Assembly (NCBI GenBank): GCA_951640195.1
Contig: OX621176.1
Coordinates: forward strand, 620,001 to 684,000
Direction: 5' to 3'
Length of the DNA stretch: 64,000 nt
DNA from: Porpolomopsis calyptriformis
Taxonomy: Eukaryota; Basidiomycota; Agaricomycetes; Agaricales; Hygrophoraceae
The notes under the pieces are model-generated. The model saw only the letters and a program-made list of their open reading frames with translations. It was not told the origin of the DNA and ran no database searches. This document shows, piece after piece, positions 1 to 11,513 of this stretch. Within the stretch, counting starts at the first letter, position 1; each line of letters begins with the position of its first letter. A program made the position numbers and the translations under genes.

Positions 1-188
1 AGGATTTTCACAACGTTTTCGCGCACAATAATTCATGGAGAAAGGTCGATTTACGGATGCCCGTTACAGTAAAAAGAAAACGTAGTGTAAACATATTGCG
101 TTGTTTGAGAGAATGGGATACAGGCCTGGAAGGAAGAAAAACTGGATCAGTCGTTTGATTCGAAAATAAAAGGCATCCATCCAATCAT

Positions 189-1851
189 TTAATCCCAGTC
201 ATCTTCCTCTTCCTCCTCATCACTATCCCCCAGCTTCTTGCTCCTCTCCAGCAACGCCGCGGCAAGTGCGGACGTGAGATCTCCGCCTCCGCCACCCGAG
301 CCATTCTCCTCCGCCGCCGCCGCCGCCGCAGGGGCAGGGGCGGACCGCGCGGGGAACGAGTTTGGATCAGTCTTGCGCAACGAGTGGACGCCTTTCCCCG
401 AGATAGACGCAAGGAGTTCATTGCGACCGGGCTGAGGAGCGGGCATGCTTGGCGCAACAGGGGGTGGGGCACCAGCGGCCGGCGGCGGCGGTGGTGGCGG
501 GGGAGGAGGAGGAGGAGGTGCTCCAGCGGCCGGTGGAGGTGGCGGTGGTGGTGGTGGCGGAGGGGGCGGAGGGAGTGTAGCATTGGCCGGACGAGTGGGC
601 GGAGGTGGAGCAGCGTTTCGTGAGGGCGGTGGCGGTGGTGGGGACGGAGAGGGTGGTGAGCGGGCGGGCGGGCGTGGGATAGCGTTTCGCGTCGGGGGTG
701 GTGGAGCTGAGGTCGCAGGTCGGGCTGGCGGTGGCGGTGGCGGAGGTGGGGCAGTGGGTCGACTCGGCGGAAGCTGGGGAGCAGGCGTGATGGTGCTACG
801 TTGCGGTGGATGCGGCGGGGCTGGTGGCGGTTGTGGAGAACGCGAAGGCGGGGGAGGGCGAGATGGAGGGGAAGGAGCTTGAGGTGGCGGTGGGACCCGA
901 GCGGGGGGTTGTGGAGTCCGGGAGGGTGGAGGTGGCGCCTGGGGAGCCCGAGGGGCAGGAGGGGGCGGGGGTGGGGGGGAACGAGAGGGTGGCGTTATTG
1001 TAGAGGATGGACCGGAAGAGGACGAAATACTATCCTGTTGTCCGTGAGCCCTCCTCGGCGCGGGTGGAGGAGGTGGTTTCTTCTTAATTGACAGTTCGTT
1101 CTTGTTCGCGCCCCGCAAAAATTCGTGGATAAAATCCATGTTTTGGGCGATGATTTCCTTATCAAACCCTTGATCCTCAAGTCCACGAAGAATGGCTTCC
1201 CAAGACGGGTCGATGTTGTTGGAGACATACCCCTTCTCAGAGTCGTAACCCATATGGGCGACGTGGACAAAAGATCCTGCTGTGGGAGCTGAGATCAGCG
1301 ACTTGTCGATCCTCCCACCGTTCACTGCCTTTTTCTTCTTCTCAGAGGACAACAATTTAGCTGGGAAATGGTGAGCGGGAGATCGATTGCACAGATCAAG
1401 TGGCAGGAACTGACATTTCACTTTCTTAGTCTTAACCTTTTTGAAAAAGGACTTTGCCTCCTTTTCATAGGCGAAAACGAAGCCGATCATACATTCCTGA
1501 GTGGCTTCGATCAATGTTTATCAGTAGAGACAAAGATTTACTCACGTCTCCGGAAAATGAATGAAAGAAGGGCCTGTCTTGAAAATACTCAAAGCCATCG
1601 TACAGTTCATGTTCCCACACCAATCCTCTGGTACCGTCCAGATCGACAAGTTTAAAGCTAAAAGCACCGCTTCCAGAATCCATCACAAAGGCCAACGCTC
1701 CTTGGAGCCCGCCATACGCCCATCGCCTCGGGTTCGGATAGGCAAAGTAAATGCGAGCGAGGGTGGCATAAAGCACTTGGTGCGCAGACGGTGGAAGAGA
1801 AGACCTGACTTTGGTTATATCGTTTGAGCTGAGGCTAGACTGAGTGGGCAT
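189..1851 (-). CDS. las17: WASP/Las17-family actin nucleation-promoting factor
   Basis: Two exons (1851-1546 and 1496-189) joined over a 49-bp GTGAGT...CAG intron give about 537 residues. Residues 1-115 are a WH1/EVH1 domain; the segment ending in PTAGSFVHVAHMGYDSEKG matches fungal Las17 closely. Residues 150-450 are proline-rich with two long polyproline runs separated by AAGAP, the profilin and SH3 ligand region. A WH2 actin-binding motif (NELLASISGKGVHSLRKT) lies near residue 460, then a central helix and an acidic tail ending EEEDDWD that would contact Arp2/3. The family drives branched actin assembly at endocytic patches downstream of verprolin and myosin I. The ATG at 1851 opens the WH1 domain. 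A second small intron in the WH1 half is possible, but none keeps frame. Family call is firm; the exact exon model is less so. Confidence 0.9.
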
Positions 1852-1973
1852 TCTTGCTCAAGAAAAGATCGCAGTTCAAAGTGCAGACGATGGGAGATGC
1901 GGTACAAAATGCAATGCTCAAGGTCGAACAACAAGAGTCAGTGTGGCCTCGACTTCTCACGCCACTGTGGCAT

Positions 1974-4213
1974 TCAAAATCCAGCCTGTGCAGCTGCGCG
2001 CTCGACTAAACTACCCCTCGCAGTCCATTCGTTCACATGCACCACATCCGTTTCGTGTTCTCCGTTATCTGGAGCTGCACCCCATGCACCTCCTCCGGGC
2101 GTTTCAATCAAAAGTCTATCTCCTTTCCCCATCCATAGCGTAGCCTTACTTCCGATGTTGATGTACCGAGGCCCAATTTCATCAGTTTCGGGCATATCCC
2201 CATCTTCTGATCTCGGCTGCTTGACCCATGTATTTCGGCCAAGGCCACCGCCCCCGCCACCTTCCATCCCGTATGGCTGACGCGTTCGCCTCTAATAACC
2301 AGTTATCCCATCGGTCAGGATGTACCCAGACGAGATACGTACCTCCGATAAAATAGATACCTGCAATGGCTGTAAGAATTCAAGCTCCCGTATGACGCCT
2401 TCTCCGCCCCGCCATTTTCCTAAACCTCCGGACCCCTCCCGTAGTCCGAAGCGATGTAACATCACAGGGTAGCGTCGTTCGATGATTTCGACGTCACCGA
2501 TTCGCGTGTTCGTGATGTGGGTGTGCACACCCGATGTACCATGCCAATCAGGTCCTGCCCCCGAACCGCCGGCAATTGTCTATATAAACTCAATCATTAA
2601 AAAAGATGGCAAGTATCAATTGGAAAGACGTGCTTCGTAGTACCCCCAACCTGGGACGTTGTCCCCGTTTTTGTCTTTCCCTCCGGTACCAAACGTGAGA
2701 TTACTATGGAAATCAACACATTTGTCATCAGGTTCAAGCCAGGCACATACTTGGTACACCCCTGACTTGCGGCGCACGCATGAAATGCCTTGAGGACAAC
2801 GTCGACTATTCGTTGGGAAGTTAGCACATTGCCCCCGCACACCGCCGCTGTGCGTGAAGGCGACAATAAAGACTTTTCGGGAATCTTGACTTTGAAATTC
2901 GGAGAACAAGATATTAGATCGATCGGGAAGCGACTCCTCAGGCTCACTTTCAAGAGGAACGAGGCACCCTGCGTTCAGAGGAATATCTACACCCAACATA
3001 GCTCGTGCGCAATAGATGACGGCCGAATGAGTGACTGATATCGGTGCATTGAGGTTCCCGTGGAGCTCAAATCCGGTGCCTTCAAAGTCCAAGACGGCTG
3101 AGCCTTTCTGTTCATCGATCTCGACCTTGAGCTGAATCTGAATAGGAGTACGCATAAGCGAGGCGAAGGACGCTGTTTGCAATATACTAACAGGTGAACC
3201 ATCGTCTAGATAATCGACAGCCTTGAGTATGTTGGTCCCGGCACGTTTGGCAGCTTCGCGAAGAAGATCACGGACACATGCCTCAGCGTTGTTCCGAATA
3301 TGGTACATATACTCTTGCACCGTCTTGAGGCCATAATCATCAACAACTGGTAACGAACGAGTCACAGTTGGCGATGAGAAGAGAATACAGACCATACTTA
3401 CTTGCTTGAATCAGGTGAATGCCTTTGTAGTTTGCAGCAATTTGCTGCAAGTCGTGGATATTACGCGTGTCAAGACGAAAGACAAGAAGCAGAGACTTAC
3501 CGCCTTCAGATCGCTCTCAACGTCCTTGAAGTTTCGACAGCCTGAACTACCAGGGTACCGACTTGGTTTGTCGACCATGTATTCCCACAACCCCTTGCTG
3601 TCAAAGACGCCGCCACAGACGATTTTGAAGCTGATGATTTCCGCACCCTCCTCGAAGATGTTGACGGAAGTAGGCGGCATGGACCCCGGGAGGATACCCC
3701 CGATATCGGCATGGTGGCCCCGCGAAGCCGTGAAAAATATGATCTTCTTCGACCCGGTGTCAAAGACGGGTGTGATGATGGTAATGTCCGGAAGGTGGCT
3801 AATCGCCCAAACTTAGCGATATGTATGCCAGATAGTTGATGCACATACGATCCGCCGGCGTGGGGGGAGTTGGTCATCAGCACGTCGCCCTCTAGGAGGG
3901 TTTTTCCATACAAGTTCATCTGATACTTTACGGCGCTTGTGCGGGCAAATTTAAGCCGAGAGAAGAATTGGAACAAGCTCGCGATCACTCACAAACTCAT
4001 GGACCCCAAGTGAATCGGGATGAACGGCGCATTGGCGACCAAGTCCCCGTCTGGAGCGAACAAAGCACATGAAAAATCAAGCCGCTCTTTGATATTGGTA
4101 CTGATAGAAGTTTGCTGAAGAGCACGACCCATTGCCTCGGCGACACTCATGAACCGGTTGGCAAAGAGTGTCAACAAGATGGGATCCGGCGCGCTGGAAG
4201 TGGTGTACGACAT
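1974..4213 (-). CDS. Hydantoinase B / 5-oxoprolinase C-terminal (HyuB) protein without HyuA
   Basis: Ten exons rebuild a HyuB domain of about 580 residues. In order: [15 protein letters not shown] and [20 protein letters not shown] near the start, the [12 protein letters not shown] and [19 protein letters not shown] segments, [13 protein letters not shown], and a glycine-rich C-terminus ([10 protein letters not shown]...[10 protein letters not shown]). In known eukaryotic oxoprolinases this domain is the C-terminal half of a roughly 1,280-residue ATP-dependent enzyme that opens 5-oxoproline in glutathione turnover. Here the start (4213) opens directly into HyuB and a divergent gene begins 168 bp away, so no HyuA fits. 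One intron (2633-2580) has a GC donor; the others are GT-AG. Without HyuA the activity is uncertain: it could act with a HyuA encoded elsewhere or be a truncated copy. I saw no stop or frameshift. Confidence 0.85.
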
Positions 4214-4381
4214 GGGAGCAGAGTGTGTGTGGTTTGTACGAGATCCTAGGTGAATTATAGTCAGTAGCCATTCCACCTGAATTCCGAAATGGTATGCAAA
4301 GGGCAAAGAATCCGGACGGACTTGCGTTCCTGACTTGCCTGACTGATCCCGACGCGTGATCGCAGTCGTCACTCTCTCGCG

Positions 4382-5878
4382 ATGTCTACGCTGACCGAAA
4401 TCCTTGCCTCTCAGGAAAACCTGATCAGAGAGGCATCTCTAGCCCTTCCTCACGACTTCAAGCACTGTACCTACCGTCTGGGTTCGCTCAGGCAAGCGGT
4501 CTATCTCTGCTTGACCTGCTCACAACCTCGCGGACTCTGCTCTGCCTGCTCAATCGCATGTCATACGAATCACGAACAAGTCGAGCTGTTTCCTAAGCGC
4601 AACTTTCGCTGCGACTGTCCCACTATTGCCCTCTCTCATCCTTGTGGCCTTCACCACAAACCAGAAGTCGAAAATGAGTCAAACCAGTACGGCCAAAATT
4701 TCAGCGCCGTCTTTTGTCGTTGTGGGAGACCTTACGATGCAGAGACCGAGAGAGAGACGATGATTCAGTGTCTCGCTTGTGAGGTCCGTTCTTCCTTCCG
4801 TCGCCTTTGTCATGCTCATTTCATTCTAAAGGACTGGTTTCACGAATCCTGTCTGAACCTACGAGAACGGCCGACCCCATCTCGAGAACCCTCCCCCGCT
4901 CAGGATTCGCCCACCGAGACACCACAGACAGACGGAGCCGAGTCAGGTGAAAACGACGATGCGATCTCTGACACTTCATCTTCGGGTCTAGCTCCCGCTC
5001 TGATATCTGGCTCAGAATATGAATCGTTTATCTGCGCCTCATGCGTGTCTGGGATCGACACCCTGAGGAGGTGGGCTGGTACAGAGGGCATCGCAATGGT
5101 CGTCAGAGACAATCTCTCCGCTCCGTGGAAAATATTGGATGACGCCCCTGAGACCGAGAAATCCGATGATATCGACGTCGTGAGCGCCAATGGCTCGGCC
5201 GCAGCAGGCGTCAAACGACCTCGGTCGTCCTCTGAAAGCAGTGCCCCGGACGCCAAACGACCTCGTCTTCCGATCGCCTCCTCTGTTCATTGCACTGCAC
5301 CACCCCAGAATCCACTCGCTCAGAAGATTCTCGGCCTCCGCAGTGCCCCCAACCCCGACGTGTCTTTGGGAACGGGTGACGTTTTTCTGACCGATGGATG
5401 GCGGGAACGCTGGTGCCACTGCAGTTCTGTGAGTTCAACATCTTTGATGACATATAGTCACTTCTACCACTATCATTCCAGTGCCTCCCCTCCCTCCAAG
5501 CCCATCCATTTCTCTTGGAAGAAGAAGAAACCTATGAACCGCCACAGGATCCTGACTGTGGCAAGTATTCTCTTTTCTTTGCTTCACTTCGCGTCTGATT
5601 TGTTTTGCCTGCTGTTTGCATCTCCAGGTTTGTCTCTGGAGGAATTGGGCATGCGTGCTTTGGAACGTCTCCCTCGGGACCGAGCGATCGATGGGATCCA
5701 TGCGTTCAATAAAATGCGGTATGTTCAGTCATCCTTTCCTTACCCACCCTTTTTCACCATTCGTTTTAGGGACAATCTTGTGAAATATCTCAGGCCATTC
5801 GCGGAAGAAGGACAAGTGGTAAAAGAGACTGATGTTAGATCATTCTTTGAGTCTTTAACCCAATCGACAAGGCAGTAA
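4382..5878 (+). CDS. UBR7-like protein (UBR box plus PHD-type finger)
   Basis: The N-terminus carries a UBR box from about residue 25: [18 protein letters not shown], then [28 protein letters not shown]. This is the zinc cluster that reads N-degrons or histone tails. A cysteine-rich PHD-like segment follows (FCRCGRPYD...[16 protein letters not shown]), interrupted by an intron near 4783-4831. The middle is acidic and serine-rich. The C-terminus after introns near 5430, 5561 and 5717 matches the UBR7 end ([17 protein letters not shown]...FFESL). Members act as nuclear E3-type ubiquitin ligases or histone-associated factors. The ATG at 4382 lies just before the conserved start. It is head-to-head with the HyuB gene, sharing a 168-bp upstream region. 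Confidence 0.85.
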   Translation: MSTLTEILASQENLIREASLALPHDFKHCTYRLGSLRQAVYLCLTCSQPRGLCSACSIACHTNHEQVELFPKRNFRCDCPTIALSHPCGLHHKPEVENESNQYGQNFSAVFCRCGRPYDAETERETMIQCLACEVRSSFRRLCHAHFILKDWFHESCLNLRERPTPSREPSPAQDSPTETPQTDGAESGENDDAISDTSSSGLAPALISGSEYESFICASCVSGIDTLRRWAGTEGIAMVVRDNLSAPWKILDDAPETEKSDDIDVVSANGSAAAGVKRPRSSSESSAPDAKRPRLPIASSVHCTAPPQNPLAQKILGLRSAPNPDVSLGTGDVFLTDGWRERWCHCSSVSSTSLMTYSHFYHYHSSASPPSKPIHFSWKKKKPMNRHRILTVASILFSLLHFASDLFCLLFASPGLSLEELGMRALERLPRDRAIDGIHAFNKMRYVQSSFPYPPFFTIRFRDNLVKYLRPFAEEGQVVKETDVRSFFESLTQSTRQ

Positions 5879-6337
5879 TCATATATCAGTTGTACATATC
5901 TAAGCTCGCTATCTCATCGCCTAAAAATGCTAGCGAAAGCGACATGTCATGTCACCTCCCGATGGACAGAATCAGACATGCCGTTGAGAGACATCGTTTG
6001 TAGGCGCCTTTTGTTATCAACCCAGTGGCCGGACACATTCAGCTCTCTTGACCGACTCACGCACATCTCCCCCTCTGGGCGCGACCAGAGCTTCTTGATC
6101 TCCCTTCTTCCTTTCTCATCAGGTTCTGCGTGTTGGACCTGCTTCTTGAGAGTTGGTCGACTGGCTCCTGTATCTCAGGCCAGTGAAATTATACGGTGAA
6201 TGGGGTGTTCTGGATTTTGACCAGAATGAGCCTGTATTGATTTTGAGCGTTCGCCACCAGTTGACCAGTTTTGGCTCAAACATGAGGAATCCCTTAAGGC
6301 TGTGCGGCGTCTAGTATCCTTCGTCTTCACCTCCATC
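5879..6337 (+). other. Upstream region of the NB-ARC/TPR gene, duplicated at about 13.36-13.82 kb
   Basis: No gene recognised. The stretch from about 6050 to 6300 resembles 13390-13680 in patches. Shared pieces include the GACC(G/A)ACTCA(C/T)GCACATCTC block, the CAGGTTCTG...CCTGCTTCT block and the GGCTCCTGTAYCTCAGGCCAGT block. The duplication of the downstream gene therefore included its promoter. Confidence 0.6.
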
Positions 6338-9136
6338 ATGTCTTTGCCTAGCGCTCAAATCCACGACAGTACGGTCAATATTGTTGGGCGTGATCAGGTC
6401 ATCCAAAACATCTTTCATGGCTATCCGCAAGGTGAGAATCTGTCTCGAACAGTGGCTATTCTCGACGAGGATGTCATCGCATTCCGCATCCCATCTGACT
6501 TTATCAACTAGGTGGTGAGCATGGACCAGCATCACCAATTAACGATTGCCCCATGGGTCGTCTCTCCATCCACTTCACCGGAAGAGGGAAAGAAGCGGAT
6601 TTTCTGCAAAATGCTTTGAGCAAGGCTCAGGACGGCGTACCAAGCTGTTGTGCTGTATATGGGATGCCCGGCGTCGGAAAATCTCAGCTAATATTGCATT
6701 ACGCCAAACTATCGTTCGATCGAGGCCAGTACTCGTATATATTCTGGATATCAGCTACCACTACCGACAAGCTAAACGATGGACTTGCGAAAATTCTCAC
6801 ACTCCTCCGACATCCAGATCGATACTTGCCAGACCAAACTGCGAGACTGACTGCGGCTCGACTGTGGTTGGAAGAATCCCAGGACCCATGGCTTCTCATC
6901 TTCGATAACGTCGACAGCAGTTCAATGGAATTTTTTGAGACGCACCTTCCTCGGAGAAATGTCCAAGGCAACATCCTTTATACGACACGGAGGAAGGATG
7001 TCGCTGAGGCTTTGTTGGCCATGGGAGCAAATGATTATTCTACATTGCAACTTCACCCTCTTGAACTGTGCGATTCCGCCAACCTTCTTCTACAGGATGC
7101 TGGGATCGATTCGGAGACTGCAACCCATTCTGTATTAAGCCGCGCCAAGGAAGTGGTCGAGTGTGTTGGTCGTCTTCCTCTTGCCGTTGTCCAAGCGGCA
7201 TCGTTTATGCGAAAAACTCGCACCACTCTCGATGAAATGCACAACATCTACATGGGTGATGAAAAGATAAATGTAGGTTCATGTAATGCTTATATTGTAC
7301 CCAATTGTTATTCACCAATGACTACAGGTTGTTGAATGGGAGAACGACCTAAATCGGTACCAGGAGCGATCGGTAGCAACTACTTTCACCAAGCAGTTCA
7401 ATGAACTGCAAAAAGAATCGATCGATACCAGTAATCTGTTCAAACTTCTTTCGTTCCTTGACCCGGAAAACATCCCAGTTGCGATGATCACCAAAGGGGC
7501 CAAAGAATGGTTGCACCCACAGTACCCACCAGACGATACCCCATCTCAACCCGAACCTGATTCTGATATATACCTCGAGTTCCGTTCATTGGTCACCCTG
7601 ATTTGCTCAATGGCCAAATTCCTGGCAGCTATCGATAAATTACAGGCGCTGTCTTTGGTGGAATATCGATCTACTGAACGAAACTCTTCGGTATGGATAC
7701 ACGACTTAATTCGATTTATAAGGCACGAAGACGCGAAGAAAAAGGACTTGTATCAGGAGTGGCTTCAATCGTCGGTCTCGCTTGTTTGTGGTGCGTTCCG
7801 ACAGATAGAAGATCCTGGATCACCTGAGTGTTGGCCTGAATGTGAAGAATTCATGCCACATTTACGATCGCTGAATCGGCTATGGAGTACGGAGTATGGT
7901 ACGAACCTTGAGCTGGTTGACGCAAATGTGGGGATCGCGACGTATTTGGAGAGCCGAGGAAGATACGGTGATGCTGAACTACTGCGGAAACAAGTCCTTG
8001 AAGCATACGAAACGAAGTTCGGATGCGAACATCAGTCTCCACTTATGTCGGTGGACAATGTCGCAGGCGTTTACGAGTTACAAGGACGATACGATGAGGC
8101 TGAGACCCTCTACAAACAGGCGTTAGCTGGCAAAGAGGAACATCTGGGCGCTGACCACCCAGACACGCTTTCGTCGGTGAACAACCTCGCGGGCGTATAC
8201 CGGTCACAAGGACGATACGAGGAGGCTGAGGCACTCTATAACCAAGCATTGGCTGGCTACGAGCACCATCTAGGTGCTGACCACCCATCCACGCTTACGT
8301 CGGTGAACAGCCTCGCGAGCGTTTACTGGTCACAAGGACGATATGAGGAGGCTGAGACCTTCTCCAAGCGGGCATTAGCTGGCAGAGAGGCACATCTGGG
8401 TGCTGACCACCCAGACACGCTTTCATCGGTGAATAACCTCGCAAGTGTTTACAATTCACAAGGACGATACGAGGAGGCTGAGACCCTCCACAAGCGGGCA
8501 TTAGCTGGCAAAGAGGAACATCTGGGCGCTGACCACCCATCCACGCTTTTTTCGGTGAATAACCTCGCAGCTGTTTACAATTCACAAGGACGGTATGAGG
8601 AGGCTGAGACACTCCACAAGCGGGCATTAGCTGGCTACGAGGATCATCTGGGTGCTGACCACCCAGACACGCTTACATTGGTGAATAACCTTGCAAGCGT
8701 TTACGAGTCACAAGGCCGATACGATGAGGCTGAGACCCTCCACAAGCGGGCATTAGCTGGCAGAGAGAAACATCTGGGAGCTGACCACCCAGACACGCTT
8801 TCGTCGGTGAATAACCTCGCACTTGTTTACAATTCACAAGGACGATACGAGGAGGCTGAGACCCTCTTCAAGCGGGCATTGCAAGGCTGCGAGGACCATC
8901 TGGGTGCCGACCACCCATCCACGCTCACATTGGCGGATAACCTCGCAAATGTTTACGAGTCACAAGGCCGATACGACGAGGCTGAGACCCTCCACAAGCG
9001 GGCATTAGCTGGCAGAGAGAAACATCTGGGCGCTGACCACCCAGACACGCTTTCGTCGGTGAATAACCTCGCAAATGTTTACGAGTCACAAGGTCGATAC
9101 GACGAGGCTGAGTCACTCTTCAAGCGGGGGCCTTGA
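6338..9136 (+). CDS. STAND NTPase: NB-ARC domain with kinesin-light-chain-type TPR repeats (fungal NLR-like)
   Basis: Three exons (6338-6431, 6512-7272, 7328-9136) give about 887 residues. The N-terminal 45 residues are short and contain VNIVGRDQVIQN, seen in fungal NLR-like proteins. The NB-ARC domain follows with Walker A GMPGVGKS at about 82-89, Walker B LLIFDNVD near 160, an RNBS-B-like LYTTR and GLPL-like GRLPLAVVQAAS. From residue 496 there are nine whole 42-residue TPR units with the theme GRYxEAExLxKRALAGxExHLGADHPDTLxSVNNLAxVY. A tenth is cut short by a stop after a G run. Fungal proteins of this design are thought to sense non-self and trigger heterokaryon incompatibility or defence. 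No N-terminal effector domain is visible. A degraded paralogue lies at 13825-15437. The reading frame of exons 1-3 is continuous. Confidence 0.85.
7958..9133 (+). repeat. 126-bp tandem coding repeat (TPR array)
   Basis: Units begin at 7958, 8084, 8210, 8336, 8462, 8588, 8714, 8840 and 8966, with a partial unit at 9092. The spacing is exactly 126 bp (42 codons). Units 2-9 are very alike in DNA, including long shared runs around GGGCGCTGACCACCCAGACACGC and CAAGCGGGCATTAGCTGGC. Unit 1 is divergent. High similarity at silent positions points to recent unit duplication or gene conversion. Confidence 0.95.
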
Positions 9137-9432
9137 GAAGACTGTAGGAGCTCAACATCCTAATACTATGTCTACAGCGCAGAAACTTGCTTCCGTCTAT
9201 TTGTTACAAGGGCGACACGACCAAGCGGGATCCATTATACAGAGTTACTCTCATACTTATTCATTCAAGAATTATTATATTGAAAGGACCGTAGCCTCGT
9301 CGTACAATACATATTCATCAGGCTTCTCTCTGCTATTTAGTGTCCACATTGGCGACCACTCGCCTCACAGTACATGATATTCGTTTACTAATTAGGTCTA
9401 AATATACCACTTGGACACTCACATCATCTGGA

Positions 9433-10966
9433 ATGACGCCCGTGCATGTTCTCGACCGGTTCTACTTGGCCATCACCCTTTTGGTTACCGTTGGATATCA
9501 GCTGTCCGGCTTTGCTATCGCATGGACCTGCCAATTTGATAAGATCACTGACTTCACTGGAGGTGAGCATTGGACCTTCACAAGTGGTGTTGAGTTGGGC
9601 CTGATGAACGACCTTCAGGATCGAATTTCTTCCTTCTAGGCAAGTGTACACACTGTTTCGCTCGAAACTTGATATTTATTCCCAGAACCAGCCCTCCTCA
9701 CCCTCCTGGCGGGCAATACCTTTCATGCACGAAATGTGGTTGCAAGCGTCTTGGTCATGATATGGGCAATACGACTTGGGGGTCTGTCCACCGTTGTTCT
9801 TTTTTCCCCTAAATTTTAACTTACTCTTTGTTAGGCTTCCTGCTATTTCGTGTCTTGCGCAGGGGAACTGATAGCCGTTTCGATGACGTTCGTTCACATT
9901 TTTTCAAATTCCTTGGTATGATTTTTTATTTTTCTTTATTCCCGTCATTCTTCGCGAGGAACATCCAAGCTCAAGTTGACTTTTTAGCATTCTGGATCGG
10001 TAAGTCTATACACCATACTCTTTCTGAAATTATGGATCATTTTACATCACTGCCCGTCTGTAGGTCAAATCATTTGGGTAAGGAAACCTTGTAATGAACT
10101 CGGACGACAGCTGAATCGAATTCATGTAGGTTTGGATCGTGTCTCTTCCCCTTACCATCCTCAATTCTCCTGCTGTCTCCGACACATTCACAGGAGGTTC
10201 GAATCCCAAGTTCGGGACCTCTCGCGACATCGCAGGAGTCATCCTTTGGACTCTTGGTTGGGTCATCGAGAGCATTGCGGATGCACAGAAGGTTGGCTGT
10301 TTTGCTTCTACGTACACGTCGAATTGACTGGACACTCTCCAGTTCCGCTATAAGTCATCGAAGTCTCCGAGGACGGAGCCCTTTGCAGTTCGTGTTAGCT
10401 TCTGATTTGTTAAACCACATTCTGATGGTGTTTTCAGAAAGGTGTATGGGCTTGGTCACGCCATCCTCCCTACTTTGGAGAGTAAGCTGTATTCCTGTGT
10501 TCCTCTCAATACTGGTATTCATGTCCGAGTTATAAGAATGATGTGTTGGTGGGGTATTTGGATACTCTGCCTTTCCCCAAGCACGAACGGATCGCTCTCC
10601 TCCTCGGTCAAAGCAGCCCAGTATGGTGCCATTGTGTCACCCATCTTCACAGTCATCCTTCTCATGTTTGCATCTGGTTTACCAACGGCGGAAAAGCCTC
10701 AAGCTAAAAAGTTCTATTTGATGTCACACGGACCCAACGCTCGTCCGGAGGATGCAAATGCGTGGCAAGGATATCAAGCGTATTTAAGGAGAACGTCCAT
10801 CCTGATACCAATTCCACCTGCGATTTATGAGCCCCTTCCCGATATCCTTAAGAGGACTATCTTCCTCGACTTCCCTATCTTCAGATTTGACGAACGGGTA
10901 GACGGGCCTGTTGTTGTCGAAGAAGCAAAAGGGCAAGGGTCGGGCACTACACCCCCGGCTGAGTGA
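9433..10966 (+). CDS. DUF1295 integral membrane protein (steroid 5-alpha-reductase-like fold)
   Basis: Several exons split by introns near 9561, 9780, 9915, 10000, 10088, 10290 and 10437-10547 rebuild a multi-pass protein. Recognisable blocks are MTPVHVLDRFYLAITLLVTV, FAIAWTCQFDKITDFTGG, HARNVVASVLVMIWAIRLG, GFLLFRVLRRGTDSRFDD and DIAGVILWTLGWVIESIADAQK. The signature end GVWAWSRHPPYFGEI...WWGIWIL is assembled across introns. DUF1295 proteins resemble 3-oxo-5-alpha-steroid 4-dehydrogenases; the substrate is unknown. The C-terminal 100 residues are soluble and acidic, ending GSGTTPPAE. The ATG at 9433 starts the conserved MTPVHVLDRFYLA; an upstream ATG at 9340 adds unlikely sequence. It lies directly downstream of the NB-ARC/TPR gene on the same strand. 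Confidence 0.8.
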
Positions 10967-11513
10967 ACTATCCCTTTCTGTGTTCTTCGTTCTCTTTCTG
11001 TTTGGAGGTTTTTTTTTTTTGTTTGCCATCCCGGTTGTTGTATACTGGTCGTCTTCGGAAAAGGACTCTCAGGTGACCATGTTTCTTAATTCTGCGTCCG
11101 GATGGAGGAGCTTGTATACCTTTCAATCATGTCACCAACAAGGTCTTTAATATATTCAATCTTATCAGGAAGCTTGAAACCTGTAAACCTCTCGAGGTTC
11201 ACTATCAATTTCGTTGTACAACATAGCTCAGGCTTCAACGATATACAGTAAGTAATACAGCGTACTGTACGCATATACATGTGTCATCGAACCCTTCACG
11301 TAATATATAAATAAGAAATGAGCTGCGGTATGTTAGACTTGCCAGCCAATAGTCCTGATCTACGCGCGAGAGGAGCGGGCAGACCCACGGATACAGGGCT
11401 AGGTATTCAAAGGAATGGAACTAAGAAAAAGAATGTTCACTGCGTCTCTACCATCACGGCTCGCAGGTCAACAAGCGGTCTTTGCCGGGAATCGCATTTG
11501 CATGTCTGCCCCA
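10967..11513. other. Intergenic, no gene seen
   Basis: Contains a T-rich run near 11010 downstream of the DUF1295 stop. I see no coding signal on either strand. Confidence 0.5.

Noticed and set aside
185..1091. Long plus-strand frames rich in Gly and Trp opposite the WASP gene
   Set aside because: They are the complement of the polyproline coding sequence; the minus strand gives a complete WH1-polyPro-WH2-acidic protein.
4351..4356. Single ACGCGT upstream of the UBR7-like gene as an MCB element
   Set aside because: One hexamer is expected by chance at this density and nothing else supports it.
7958..9133. Evenly spaced direct repeats that might be taken for a CRISPR-like array
   Set aside because: The 126-bp period is an exact multiple of three, both halves of each unit code for TPR helices, and the frame runs through the whole array of a eukaryotic gene.
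10190..10206. GGTTCGAATCCC resembling a tRNA B box
   Set aside because: It lies in a coding exon of the DUF1295 gene and no tRNA fold surrounds it.
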